A stretch of 64,000 nucleotides of DNA from Ophioderma brevispina (GCA_023653785.1 JAMKCH010007088.1:31347-95346), one strand, 5' to 3'. Shown: positions 45,575-57,596, counted from the stretch's first letter. Translations and numbers: made by a program. The notes: a model not told the origin generated them from the letters alone.

Positions 45575-47390
45575 GCCATTGAAAGTTAACTGGAAAGTCA
45601 GTATGGTGTTTCCTACTCTCATCATATATCTCCAATTACTGCAAGTCTACATTTTTTTTTTATTACTGACAATATTGTATGTTGGAAATGAACATTTTAT
45701 AAGTTGAACATATATTAAATTTGATTTGCAAGATAAGTAATTTAATAGCATTGGCATATAGTTTTCACCCTATTTCTTATTTGCCGATGAAAAGAGCAGA
45801 GAAAAATGCTGGTATTTTAGTTTGATCATTGCAGTGTTGTGTATATGTGGAAACATAGGTAGGGTTTTTTCTCATTTGAGTATGTATTTGATATGCCATC
45901 CAAGTAACTCATTGATGGTTCATGCTTGCGACGTCACTCATCCTTGACTAAAAGTATTTGATGACGAGGAGCGATTAAGAATACATTAGTTTTGCCGCAA
46001 GAGACAGTTTGCCCTTCAAAACCTGTGCCAGTATGTATGTTGTGCGACATCCCTGTGGAATGAGGAGAACACTTTGTTATGGTATGTGTTTGTTTATGAA
46101 GAAAGATGGCCGGGTTGGAATGTTGTGGTAGAGGAGCAAAATGATTAAAAAATACAAGAGGATTCAAATTTGAAAATTACTAAGTGTATCTTCAGTAGAT
46201 AGCAAGAAAAAATGATCAACGGATGATATTTACACAACAAGGAACTGTCTTACACATTGGATATGTAGTAAATACAAACATTCTGTGTGATTGAAGCATT
46301 GCTGTTTAATTAAGTATACAACTTTTACTGAATATTGAAGAAATTGTTTTTTTTACCAACAGTTAAGGTGTATTCCCAAAGCAGAAATCACCCACTTGTG
46401 TTGAATTATTATTGAATCCTTCTATTAACAGAGCACCAATCATGATGCTTCTTTCTCCTCAAGACATTTCTGCCAATGAATGTACGGTTTTGAGAAATGT
46501 TTTCTCCACCCAAGCAGCAAATCACTAGGCATCACAAAACAGAGGAAGTGCCTCCGGCCGCTTACAAACAAAACATTTTCGCTACTACCACTGATTAACA
46601 AATGACATTTGAAAACGTCAACGTCAACACAGCATTTCCAACATGCCTGCATATCGTGAATTGCAACACAATATCAAATTGACAAGACTAGACAACGGCT
46701 AGACCATCTCTGCTATAATGCCAAATTTTACAGCTCTGCAGATAATTCTGCATGTATTGTATCACTTGTGTGTGTATAGCTAGCCCAGGAGATACATGAA
46801 AACCATGGTGATTGCTTGTGCTTGGTAATATAGGTACCAAATTGACTTGCTGTTCTAATTTGGAATCTGTCAATAAATTGCAAAGTGAAGAAAGAGGCAC
46901 TGTGGAGAAGAGGAGTAAGCAGAATTCTGGGAAACAAGGTAAAATTTACAATTTATTTTACTTATTTTGGAATAGGCTTTATTTTTGAAAGATTTGATGA
47001 GGTGAAAAAATGTTAGCCATACTGCTTGCAGTTTTTGAAGGAAACAAACAAAATAAAAAAGATCACTGGGTAAAATAAAAGCACACTAATTGTAAAAGTG
47101 TGGGTGTTTTTGGACAAGTGTGTAAAAATGCAAAACCAAAAATCACCATTTGGATGATTTTTTAATCACAAAAAAGTGTCCTTGTGACTGAGCATTGTGA
47201 TCTCTCATGGTGTCTATTGTGTTTTCCACTGTGTGATATACACTTCATTTGTTTCAGCACTCTACCAAATAGCATCATATTCAGGGTCACAGTTTTATCC
47301 ATAGGTTCTATATGTTAACATACAAGCTAGGACACTCTATTATGGGGGACTCTCAGATTTGTTACACAGGTAACAGAGCCAGGACAATCC
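45575..47390. other. Unannotated, with one isolated minisatellite motif
   Basis: GTATCTTCAGTAGATAGCAA at about 46185-46206 is an exact single copy of the 41-42 kb motif. Nothing else was recognised. Confidence 0.45.
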
Positions 47391-47415
47391 GGGGGGGGGG
47401 GGGGGGGGGGGGGGG
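47391..47415. repeat. G25 homopolymer
   Basis: An uninterrupted run of 25 G. Confidence 0.95.
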
Positions 47416-50169
47416 AGGTCGGATTTATTTGGCATCCCTGTGTAACAACACATACGGCAATATGGAAAATGAGCACTCTATATAAATACCCAGTAACATG
47501 TATAAAGATTCTATAGTGTTAAAGGTCCACGATAAATATACGGTCATTTTTTCTGTCCTAACTGCGAAACGGTTTTCTGCAAAAAGTCACAACCATAAAG
47601 CGAATTCTATACATTAACTTCACAAAAACATGCGATCAACTATGACAAATCAGGTCTTGGAAAAGGAAATTTGATCAAAATGTGGGTCCATGTGAGCCAT
47701 CCAGGTCCTGTCAATACGTCGGGTATATGTGTTGGCATGAGTTCGGTATTCTTGTGTGTTTTTGTATACATTGGTGCTCGGACCCTCGTGGAGTCAATAG
47801 GCGTGGTTAGGACCCCCAAATTACAGGAGAATGAGACTAAATTTGAATATAAATACGTTCTAGAGTCTAGGGATTTTTGAAATGACGCAAAAAAATTGAA
47901 TTTTCAAATGCATTTTCCCCCCAAATTTCCTCCTACGAACTAAAAGTTCGCAGAACAAATTGATTTGAATGATGTATTCTTGCCATATGGTAAAAATTGA
48001 AGGAATTCATCAAGCGGTTTGGAGAAATCAATCTGGCATATTGATGTCAATTTAGGGATTCTTTCCATGAGCTCCACAGGAGCTTAGCAATCTCCAAAAT
48101 CCAACTCTAGTATCGAACATCAGGCGTCATTCCCCTACGAACAATCCTTACTTTTTTGGAAGTCTGTAGCTTGTGACTCGTCAACACATGGACGACAGTT
48201 TACAGACTCTCCAAACCGTTAGGCACTAAGCACCCTTTGCATATACTTGTGCATTTTATGGAAGAACGGAGAAATTCCATTAATCATGCTACATTTGGTT
48301 TTCATGATTGATTATAAATGTCTAACTTTTGCATTGTGATAAAGATACCAAACTCTGTGGGGCTCAGAGCTGGGCCACTCAAACGTACCCTACTGATGGT
48401 TCAGTGTGCCTTAGAATGTTCAGCCAAAAATGAGCCTACTTGTACATTGCAACTTGTTGTAACGTGTAAGGTGTTGTAGTCTGCCATGCCAAAATTGTAC
48501 AAAGAAGATGGCAAACTGCTTTCAGCCATGCAAATGAAAGTGATCGAATAAAATTTCTTTGGAAAAAAAAATTAGGTTATGACACTTAATGCACTGACAA
48601 TTTAAACAAAATCTCAAAAATCAAATTAAATCTCAAAAAAAGTACCAATCGGTGATGGACAAGTGTTGTAATTCTCTTAGGGTAGTATGCATATTTGCTC
48701 TGATTATGCATCCTTCCAGGCTGACAGAACCGCGAACTTTCGTATTCCTAGGATAAGATTTCATTGTGTGTCCCATTATAAGAATGTCAACTTTTATGGC
48801 ATATGCGATAGACATGAGTAACATGCCATGTTTTGTTATTCACAGTTCATGTTGTGAACTATAGTTCTGTATTCACCACAGAGTCAATGACAGTGCTTGT
48901 TTGTTCCGATGTTTGTGTATCGTGTTATCAACTTGGTATGAAAGCCTGACACTTACACACCACACGACCTAAAGTCCGTGGAAAAAAAAATGATATTTTG
49001 ATGCTAGATGCGGTAATGCATAGTGCAAAGCCCTATTCATTACTACTATGATTGAGGTTTAAAACCATTAAAACCGGTATTTTTTTATCTATCTTGAGAA
49101 AAAAATTTCCAAAAGCTGAAAATTTCAGGATCACTTGAAACAAAAATGCGGCCTTTCATGTGATTAAAAATTGATACACTTCGGGCAAATCCGGGGGGTC
49201 CCAAAGACGATCGAACACACCGTATAGGTGAAATTTGTTTTGTGTGCCAATGAGAACTAAACGCTAATTTTTAAATAACTTTACCACAGACTTGAAGATA
49301 TTTAGTAAGAAATAAATCAAATTACCGCACTCACACCCCCACAACACAAAGCGTTCCCCTGTATAGTCGATTGGTTTTTCAAATGGTCAACTCCTAACTA
49401 CCTCCATAAATGTTGTTTCCTGTATTTTGTCTTCTTTTTTTTCTTGTGTATTATGATTGTATTGAATTAATAAGTTGAAGAATTCATCTAGCAGTTTCCC
49501 CCATGCAAACTCATTAGGATGATAAACTTTCATTTAGCTTGTTTTTGATTACCATGAAACTCAAAATGTCCTTGGCTTGTAAAACCCATGAACATGTGTA
49601 GTTTGCCTTTTAAAAACGCAGTGGCTAGCAACAAGCCAGAAACTCGAAACTTCTTCTGTAATTGCATTCATGTATTTTTCCTTTGCTTGGATTTAGAATT
49701 CATGTGCATTTGCGGTTGACTCTTTTTATATTTATTTCTTCCTGATACATTCCTCTTCATTACCATCTCTATCTCCCTCTGTTTACTCTGCAATGGGGGG
49801 TGGGGGTGCTTACTGCTTGGCTTACCTTTTATCTTCCAATCTCTGAAAACTGAAGTAACAATTCTCAAGTTCCTTGACTCATTTCAGTCGTCACCCACAT
49901 TTGCAGCCCTAGCTTGCTTCATTTTATGGTTTAATACAGGGTTTTGTAAAGCAAGATACTTATTTTATTATTGGTTCCTGTGACCAACTTATGCCTGGAT
50001 TTTTTAACAATGCATACTTCAGAATCAACTTTGGCTTTAGACAATGCCTATCAGTACATCCAGGACATTTTTTCTGACTCAGTGCTGTGGTGTTTTGCAG
50101 GATATGGGGGAGTTAGGGTTAGTAGCCATGTTCACACAGTCACAAAGCTCCAAGGGTTTGAAACACCGA
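47416..50169. other. Unannotated 2.7-kb stretch
   Basis: A TTAAAGGTCCACG start at 47519 resembles the MITE family E end, but no partner end was found. CACTTCGGGCAAATC..GGGGGGTCCC at about 49178-49202 resembles the left part of family E in reverse, as a fragment. No coding region is supported. Confidence 0.4.
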
Positions 50170-50590
50170 GGTGAACACTTAATCCAATTATTTTACTTCA
50201 CTCCAAATTGTGTCCACACGATGACCAAAACTCTGAAGTCATCCCCCTGACCATTCTCCTCTGCTTCTCATATATCGGAGTGTAAACCGGAAGTCAACAT
50301 ACTGGAAGCCGTGGACTTTCCCGCGTGATATTCAAACACAGGAATTTTGACCTTGCGAGGTCACCTCCGCTCACTATCCCCCGAAGCTGTCCACACGGCA
50401 TGACACTCCAAAACACTCCGGAGTGTTATCGGAGTTTGAGCTTCACCCCCAAGTTTTTTAGGGGGATAAAAGCCCGCTAGACCCTCGATAAAACTCAGGA
50501 GTGTGAAACCCCGAATGTGTCCACATGGTCAAAAACCCTGATCGACACTCCAAAGTTTGAAAACTCTGGAGTTTCAGCCTTCGTGTGGAG
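50170..50590. repeat. Probable old transposon with repeated GTCCACACG-type motifs
   Basis: GTGTCCACACGATGACCAAA (about 50210), GTCCACACGGCATGACACTC (about 50390) and GTGTCCACATGGTCAAAAAC (about 50517) recur directly. Many ACTCC-GGAGTG steps lie between them, in an unusually GC-rich segment. Ends are not defined and there is no ORF. Confidence 0.4.
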
Positions 50591-50734
50591 TACTTTCCTG
50601 CTAGATCTCTAAGGTCACCAGGCTTGCATGTTATCAGGAAATCTAGACACAACAGAGTAGTTAGGAAGGGTGTGGAGGCTGCCACCCTGGGGGGGGGACT
50701 TGCCCAAAATTGGGTACGGGTGTGCGTCCACCGG

Positions 50735-51100
50735 GTAAAAAATTCGACCCATGTTTATAGTGACCAAATTGTACAAAAATATGACCCATTTATATAGTTG
50801 GTTCCAAAATTTCGACTCATTTATATAGTTGGCTTTGAAATTTCGCATCATTTTCATAGTAATATTAGCAAAATCGGCCCATTTTCATAGTAACTCTTTC
50901 CAAAAATCTCTTATCAACCATTTCGTTGTGATTTGAGCGAAAATCGGAAAAATCGACCCATTTTCATAGTAAAATGCGACCAAAAATTGAAAAATGGACC
51001 CATTTAGCAATGATCTCAAAAAGTGACCCATCTTTATAGTAGCCTGGTGTGAAAAACGACCCATTGTTATAGTAAGGCGTGAAAACGTGACCCATATCGG
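50735..51100 (-). repeat. Degenerate tandem repeat, GACCCATTTTCATAGTA motif, about 10 copies
   Basis: GACCCAT..TATAGT-like motifs occur at about 50748, 50784, 50814, 50844, 50878, 50955, 50996, 51025, 51058 and 51087, mostly about 30-40 bp apart. Read on the minus strand, part of it stays open (50885-51166) as repeated MG[RH]F-like peptides. The spacing is irregular and neighbouring units break the frame, so I treat it as a non-coding repeat. Confidence 0.65.
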
Positions 51101-52509
51101 CGGCACATATGTACCTACCCTTTTCCACTGAGTACCCCCCTTGTAAACCTGTCTCAGTAAAATCACGCTGTCAGTCAGTTCTTACACTTACAAGTAAATA
51201 ATAGGCAGCTGGCAGATAAAATTGAATTGCAGCTTCAGATGATTTGTGTGGAATTTTGTTTATTTCTGGTGTGGTCATTATGACATGTCTTACTGCAGTC
51301 GAGAAAGGACTACAAGATAAGATCTTAACAAAAATATTGCGATTGTCAACCCCTCCCTTGGAATAATGTAAATCTACAAAATTGGGAAATTCTTGTAAAT
51401 TCTTGTTGAGACCTAAGCCCCCACCTCTATCCATGGGAAAGGTCGAAACTTACGTGTGAACAGTTTTTATTAGAGTGAGTTTAGTTGACTTAACTCCTCT
51501 ATCAAATGTTCTTTCTCCAATCTGAAACATCAGGTCTTTGGTCTTCAGGCACTCAGAATTTTGACTTTTTCCAGCTGTTGTTTCTAACATGATGACTACC
51601 CTTTTTCATGTTTCTAGACTCATTTTTGCTTTGAATATTGACTACAACTTCATAGGAAACCAAAGAAAGACAAAGTCAAATGTTTATTGATTTATGCGAC
51701 TTTAATACGCATCATGCCTGGAAATTCTGCATTAAAAAAAAGGAGGCGGTTGGCAAAAAAAGTGGGTAGAGATGAGAAACGTATATTTTTACTTGCCGTA
51801 ACATAAACTTGTATTGGCTCTCAAGAGACTAACAGCATCTGAGAGGGAAATAGTTGCTTGCATGCATTCTTGATCACAGTTCCTGCACTAATGCTTTGTT
51901 TATCTAGTCACAAGTAGTCCCACTACATTTGCACAAACAACGTGGTCAGCCATGCAAATTCTCTACAGGCCGTAGAGCTTTGTGCATGGGAATCTGAATG
52001 CAGAGGAGCCAACATTCTCAGGTGGTGCTTAAATACTGGATTTTTCAAATTCTGTATGTTAAAGCCTCAATCGGCCATTTTTTTCCAAATTCAAAATGTC
52101 CAATATTTGTCTCTAAATTGAAAAATATTGCAGTTCTTTGTGAAAAACAGACACTGAAGCATTTTAAAGTGGTTTTGAAGATGCCATTTACAACTGTTTC
52201 TAGACCTAAAAAAGGTTGGATCCCGACTTTTATTATTAAACAAAGCATAAATGTCATTATTTCTTGACAAATACGGCGTGTTACGCTTAGCCACTTACAG
52301 GGGTCTTTACCACAACAATTTCCAATACAACAGTGCAGAAAATTGATTTTGATGAATAATAGGGGGCGCGATTTGTTTACTGGTGTATCTTAACTTAGGA
52401 TGAAATAAAAGTACTGTAAACCTGGAATTTTTCGCCGTACATTTTCATGCCTCATGCAGCTTCTGCAAAAATTAAAATGCACATATTTCCTTTGTTTGTT
52501 TAGCTCTGT
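51101..52509. other. Unannotated
   Basis: No supported feature. Overlapping frames on both strands at 51998-52294 show no domain. Confidence 0.45.
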
Positions 52510-52863
52510 GTAAAGAAAATCACTTCTGAATTTAAAATGACAGGAGGAGATTTTTTGGAGGATACAAATTTCTCTCGAATTGCACTGGATCGGTTGTAGA
52601 CCACCTATCAAGAACATTTCAAAGGTTTATTGGACAATCAAGTACAAAAGAAAACTGCAAACCTTGTTTTGAACTTGCCTGCTATCATTATCGTCCCTAT
52701 AGAAATACTAAAAAGTCATCTTATTACATAAAGACGGGTTGTTTGGCTTATTCACTTCAGGTGTAATCTAATACATTGGTAAGCATTCCAAATATCCAAA
52801 AATCCCAGGTTCAAAAGAAATTGGGAGCGGTTCTTTCTGGAAGTGTCCTCATGTCTCTTTAAA
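52510..52863 (+). repeat. Dispersed repeat family F, copy 2
   Basis: This pairs with 18500-18906: GGTTTATTGGACAATCAAGT, CTATCATTATCGTCC, GGCTTATTCACTTCAGGTGT, ACATTGGTAAGCATTCCAAA, AATCCCAGGTTC, TTCTTTCTGGAA and CATGTCTCTTTAAA. Copy 2 is shortened in the middle. Confidence 0.7.
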
Positions 52864-53365
52864 AAAAAGGTGAAATGGTTACAAATCAGCAAGGCAGGAA
52901 AAAAAATCATTGCGCAACTTTTTTTTTCGTTGTACATAAAGCTTTTTAAAGGTCAAACAGATCTGACAGACCACACACTGTACATTGTGAACAATTCAAT
53001 ACATTTTGTTTCCTTAATATCCGTAGCCATTATCATCTGCCCGGCTTATTATCATCATCAAGCGGCCAAGGTTATAATACAAATGGCTTTCTTTTGATAA
53101 TTTTTATTACTATCACACCTACAAGTATCAAAAGAGTTGAATTGAAAGGAAGGATGAATGATGCACAAAGTCTTCTGAGAGCGAAGAACGATAAGCTTAG
53201 AGACGGACATTGGTTACCATGGTAGCAAAGTACCAATTCTTGAGAAATATGGGTAATGAGCCATCAGCTGTTAAGAATGTGAGGGTATGCTAAAATGATA
53301 CCTTTATACAAGAGCTCTTCCTTTATACTTATTTTGTAATTATTTTGTTATCAAACTTTTGTAAA
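52864..53365. other. Unannotated
   Basis: No feature recognised. Confidence 0.5.
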
Positions 53366-53938
53366 CTTAAAGCGGCACTGGCACATTTTCACAAAATATG
53401 AAATTTCTTCAGTTTGCTTGCAGATGATAGTCTAGGCCATTGGAAGAATAGAGATATATTTATTTTGCACATAAAAATAACATGCCCCAAAACAGATAGG
53501 GAATTAATAAGAGACTAACCCAAAACAGATAGGGACATTAATAAGAGGCTAAAGACATCCAGAGAATTTGTAGGCTAACTTTTAAGTTTGCCGGAACTTT
53601 AATCAACAAATGTGTCTGTTACACAAATATCATAGACTCGTACTCTTTGATATTAAACCACAAAGGTCACAGACAGGTCAAACAAGGTGCATGCCGTGAG
53701 AATCAGCTCTAGCGTGTGTTTTCTTGTGTTACACCCCATTTCCTCGCCGTCTGCTGAATAAATGCCACCTGCGACATTAATTATAAAATCGTTCTGTTTA
53801 CCCATAAGCGCGCTGATTTGGGCTTAATAATTTCAGGTGAGGGCTAATATGTATAAAAGCTTTACACCCATGCAAAAATATCAATTTTTAAAAATCTAGA
53901 GGGTGCACTATTTTTCAAATGTGCCAGTGTCTCTTTAA
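53366..53938 (+). mobile_element. MITE family D, copy 2 (573 bp)
   Basis: The left end TTAAAGCGGCACTGGCAC and right end GTGCCAGTGTCTCTTTAA are inverted copies. It carries an internal near-duplication that copy 1 lacks: CCAAAACAGATAGGGA occurs twice, at about 53486 and 53520, each followed by ATTAATAAGAG. The rest matches 41286-41842. Confidence 0.85.
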
Positions 53939-54399
53939 AGCTTATTAGGATTTTGCAGTAACAGTTCACCCTACATTTCAAGGCATAAGAAGTTAGCAGG
54001 CATAATAAATGGGTAGGTAGGGGTTTTCCCTTCATGTTTTATACATGCCACATATTTGTTCATGGGTCTTAACCTATAAAGTATTAAACACAAAACGAAA
54101 TTTGAAAACACGCATTCCAATAAAATCACACAACCGTATCACATAAACATCCATTATTTCCTTTTACGTCAGCTTTTATTGTGTGAAACCTGTGCCATTA
54201 AATCTTAGGTGGAAAAACAAGTTTGAAGCGGTTCAGCAATATTGCAACATATATACGTCAATGAATTAGCCTGATGTCATGTGGAAAGAAGTAAACAAAA
54301 TCACGGCAAAATAGCATGTACTGTTGGTACGTCTCTTCTGACGAAATAGGGCCGAGATGTGAATACTTGATTCGGGTACACTTTTTAAAATAAAGGTTT
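53939..54399. other. Unannotated
   Basis: No feature recognised. Confidence 0.5.
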
Positions 54400-54616
54400 G
54401 GCTTGGAACCCTTTTTATTCTGGACCCTCACTCAAAGTGCTTTTAAAAAGATTCTTTGAGCTCTAAAGAACCCTTTTAGGATAGTTGGAACACTTTGTGG
54501 TTTAAGAACCCTCTCACAGAGTTTCTTGGAATGAAAAGGTTCATAACTATTTTGTAAAGGTTCTGCAAAGGTGAAATGGTTCTTCCAGGAACCAAAAAGG
54601 GTTCTTTTGAGCTTGA
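54400..54616. mobile_element. Inverted-repeat element rich in AAGGTTCTTT/AAAGAACC motifs
   Basis: The left end TTGGAACCCTTTTTATTCTG and the complement of the right end (AAAGAACCCTTTTTGGTTCC) are similar. The interior repeats AAGAACCCT, GGTTCTGCAAAGG and TGGTTCTTCC on both strands. There is no coding content. Similar GGTTCTTT elements exist in other animals, from memory. Confidence 0.5.
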
Positions 54617-54968
54617 AAACTATGGCCATTTTAAGAAGGATTATGTACAGAGGAGAAAAGTGTGTTATGTTGAACCTGTATTTCTTATTACGAGTACGAG
54701 TGTATGTTGCAAAAGTGTGATGGATAAATCACAATCCACAATTCTTTCAAAATTCTCTGATGCTTAGAAGACAAGAAGTGCAAGAGTGGAAATGATGGAC
54801 AATTAACGGGGGGGATGGGGAGGGGGGTAGTAGGACACGATCTGCTCGATTTGGGGATTTCCAAACGGTAATTTGGGGAAATGCTACGTGCATTTACTAT
54901 GGCAGTCTCGGTCCCAGTGACATTACAAAATCATCTCTTAAACCTTTGTTCAAAAGATCTTAATAATA
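54617..54968. other. Unannotated
   Basis: G-rich patch at about 54808-54826; nothing else recognised. Confidence 0.5.
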
Positions 54969-55423
54969 CAGTTGACTCCGCTTAATTGGGACACCTCGGG
55001 AGTAGAGAAAATGTCCCGATTAACCAGAAATCCCGATTAAGAGAAGTACACTCAGACATTAGGAGCCAGAGATATTGGGCCATATAAATATTAAATTTTA
55101 ACTTGCACAACACAATTAATGTTTGTTTTAGCTTTTATGAATATGTATGCCATTGAGAAAGGTATAAATGTACTTGCACATTTATAACATGACACAAGTT
55201 CTAAATTTTAATGAAAGCATACATATTTTCAGTAAAAAATGCCCCGCTTTCAGTGGTTCTTTTATGAAATCAATGTAAATACCTATCAAAAATGTCCCAA
55301 TTATCAGATGGAGTGTCCCAATTAAAAGGTGCATTTTACACACACAGAAACGGTTTCCCAATTCAGCATGTCAATTATCAGAAAATCCCCTTTATCAGGA
55401 TCCCGATTAACCAGCTTCAACTG
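54969..55423. mobile_element. pogo/Tigger-like MITE (455 bp) with TA target site
   Basis: The left end CAGTTGACTCCGCTTAATTG and right end CCAGCTTCAACTG are inverted at CAGTTGA/TCAACTG. TA flanks each side (54967-54968 and 55424-55425). Repeated internal GTCCCGATTAA, TCCCAATTA and CCCCTTTATC motifs are typical of pogo/Tigger-type ends (family knowledge). No transposase frame. Confidence 0.75.
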
Positions 55424-55425
55424 TA

Positions 55426-56202
55426 TCATGATAATTTAGGGAAAAAATATTGACTTCAAAATCCGTCGAGGTTAGTGGATTAACCCCGCTGCAAAATAGT
55501 GTAATTTCCAATAACAGTCATTTAGATTTAAATATTCGTGACCAGGCCTAGTCTTTAGTCAAGTCTGTGAGTAACCGTTCGATATGCGTAAGAACGGCCG
55601 CCTACCATTAAGTCTTTGAAACAGACTAGCACCCCGAAGTTGATGCAGTTTGAATTCGCTGTTGCTGTTAGGTTGGCATGTCCTACCCCCCGGCAATTAA
55701 GAAGAAACCCTAAACAACTCTTACATGGTCTATGGTTGCACTTTCATGCCTTAACGGTTATCATTTTCCCAATGTTATACTTTTGTAATATGGTTTTGTT
55801 AACCTCTTTCTCATGGCCCAGATAAGAAAAAGGAGTTTACCCTTTTAAGGAATTTTAAGATATTTCACAAATTTGAAGAAAAAACAACATTTATTACAAA
55901 CTGATGCTCAAAACTGATTGAGGTATTAAGCCATACAATGCCCATTATCTGACATGGTGGCATGTCATCAAGAAATATGACCACAATTGATGGGACCAAA
56001 AATCGTCAGCATCTGAAGGGTCCTTACAAAAAAGAAGAAAATGCCTTATTAGCTCTTATTCTCACCCTGCTCTGTTGCTTGAGCTATTTCCCAATCAAGT
56101 TCAATTTGACTTATGTGGTCTTCATTTTTGAGTGTCTAACATTGGCTATAATGATATCTGTTCACACTTCTCTCATAATGGTGTACACAGTGTTTACCTG
56201 TC
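55426..56202. other. Unannotated
   Basis: A 121-codon hydrophobic frame (55962-56327) runs into the MITE that starts at 56203, so its last 40 codons are transposon end sequence. I do not support it as a gene. Confidence 0.45.
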
Positions 56203-56551
56203 TTAAAGGTGCAACGAGAGATTTTGAGTCGTCCTTATATTGTGTCATTTGTATTTATTTTATACAGATTAGCCCCTCAATACAATTCTTAACTTGTATT
56301 TGGGTGCAGAAATGCCTTAAAAGTTAAAACAAAAGGTGCTTTTTATTTGCTCATATTTCAATATAAAACATAGGCTGAATTTAGTATTTGCTCCTATACG
56401 AAATTCACATTTTTGAACCGAAGAAATATTTCTCAGCTTAGTCCTTTCAGGTGGGGGTATTTTTTATGGAAAGCTTTACATCAATGCCAAAATCAGAATT
56501 TTCAATATTTTTGGGACACCTGATATGAGAAATCTCTCGTTGCACCTTTAA
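56203..56551. mobile_element. MITE family I (349 bp) with perfect 22-bp ends
   Basis: TTAAAGGTGCAACGAGAG on the left and CTCTCGTTGCACCTTTAA on the right continue for four more paired bases. Length and end format match families B-E, but the sequence is unrelated internally. Only one copy is seen in this window. Confidence 0.9.
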
Positions 56552-56763
56552 CTCTCCCCACAAAACAACACATAGCAGCAGAATGAAATTGATAGTGCTT
56601 CAAATATTCTTGATCATATAGCATTTACCTATATAGTATCCATAGATACATATTCACTGCAATGCTGTTGTGCTATTTGATACTGAATGCATTATTTATA
56701 ACAAAGTGCATGTTTTATGAAGGAAGAACAGAAGTGAAGTTCAATTATGGGTGAATAGGTTTT
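56552..56763. other. Unannotated
   Basis: No feature recognised. Confidence 0.5.
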
Positions 56764-57212
56764 TGTGTCGCCTGCCCTAAGGCAGGAGACACATAGGGAT
56801 CACTTTGTCCACTGTTGTTGTTGTCTGTTGTTGATGTCTGTTGTGAAAAAGGGTTAACATTTGCCTGTAATATCCTCATACTTTGATGGATTTAAAACCA
56901 AACTTGGGTCACAGGTGCAACATGGCATCCCCCATTTGTTGATGAGGTCAAAGGTCACATGCCGAGGTCAAAGGTCACATGCCAAGGTCAAAGGTCACAT
57001 GCCAAGGTCAAAGGTCACATGCCAAGGTCAAAGGTCATGTGAGGTCAAGTTGTAAAATAGGCTGAAAATGTAAAATTGACCTAATTTGAAAGAGTTTACA
57101 TGCAAACCCTCATTTCTTATGAGGTCCAACATCACATATCAACGTCAAAGGTCATGTTAGGCCTATCATTCACTAACCGCGACGGCAGGTGACACAAGCG
57201 GTCCGAGGACCG
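56764..57212 (+). mobile_element. Element with TGTGTCGCCTGCC ends containing a DR1 minisatellite
   Basis: TGTGTCGCCTGCC (56764-56776) folds with the adjacent GGCAGGAGACACA (56781-56793). It also pairs with GGCAGGTGACACA at 57184-57196. A second short hairpin, CGGTCCGAGGACCG, lies at 57199-57212. The inside carries TGTTGTTGATG-type repeats and the 20-bp array. There is no ORF. The ends look transposon-like, but the class is unknown. Confidence 0.5.
56945..57047 (+). promoter_or_regulatory. Five perfect DR1 nuclear-receptor sites in a 20-bp tandem array
   Basis: AGGTCAAAGGTCA, two AGGTCA half-sites with one A between, occurs at 56945, 56965, 56985, 57005 and 57025. These are exactly 20 bp apart, separated by CATGCC-type linkers. 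A lone AGGTCA follows at 57042 and a near-match (ACGTCAAAGGTCA) at about 57141. DR1 is the established binding site of RXR, HNF4, COUP-TF and PPAR-RXR. Whether any receptor binds here is inference. The array may have grown simply as a minisatellite. Confidence 0.55.
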
Positions 57213-57346
57213 ATGTATTTTTTTTGTACAGTAGTTATTTGTGAACATTTTTATTTTTGTGAGCAATAAAAAGAACACATTAAAACTTAATATTTGTGAA
57301 CCATGAATAGTCTCGATCAGTTAGTTCAACCAAAAATTAAATGCTA
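57213..57346. other. Unannotated
   Basis: No feature recognised. Confidence 0.5.
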
Positions 57347-57590
57347 TATACTAGATTTCACTGCTGTCTGGACTAGCTCTCATTTATGTGAAGGTATTGA
57401 AAGAGCAACAGAGGGCTACACAGGCAATGTGATCAATACATGGGTACCACGTAAGTACATGTGACAACCATGCATTGATCATGACCTGACCATAGCTAAT
57501 CCAAATGAATTCAGCCCATTTATACTAGATTCCACTGCTGTCTGGACTAGCTCTCATTTATGTGAAGGTATTGAAAGAGCAACAGAGGGG
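57347..57590 (+). repeat. Two near-identical 70-bp direct repeats around a hairpin
   Basis: Copy 1 (about 57347-57415) and copy 2 (about 57522-57590) share ATACTAGATT-CACTGCTGTC, TGGACTAGCTCTCATTTATG and TGAAGGTATTGAAAGAGCAA with about one difference. The 105 bp between them contain TGATCAATACATG (about 57432) and its near-complement CATGCATTGATCA (about 57469). Confidence 0.85.
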
Positions 57591-57596
57591 CTAATA

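Noticed and set aside
47519..48250. A TTAAAGGTCCACG start like a family E MITE
   Set aside because: No matching inverted end was found downstream and the body does not align with family E.
55962..56327. A 121-codon hydrophobic frame resembling two membrane segments
   Set aside because: Its last third reads through the end of the MITE at 56203, and T-rich DNA naturally encodes Leu/Phe/Ile-rich peptides.
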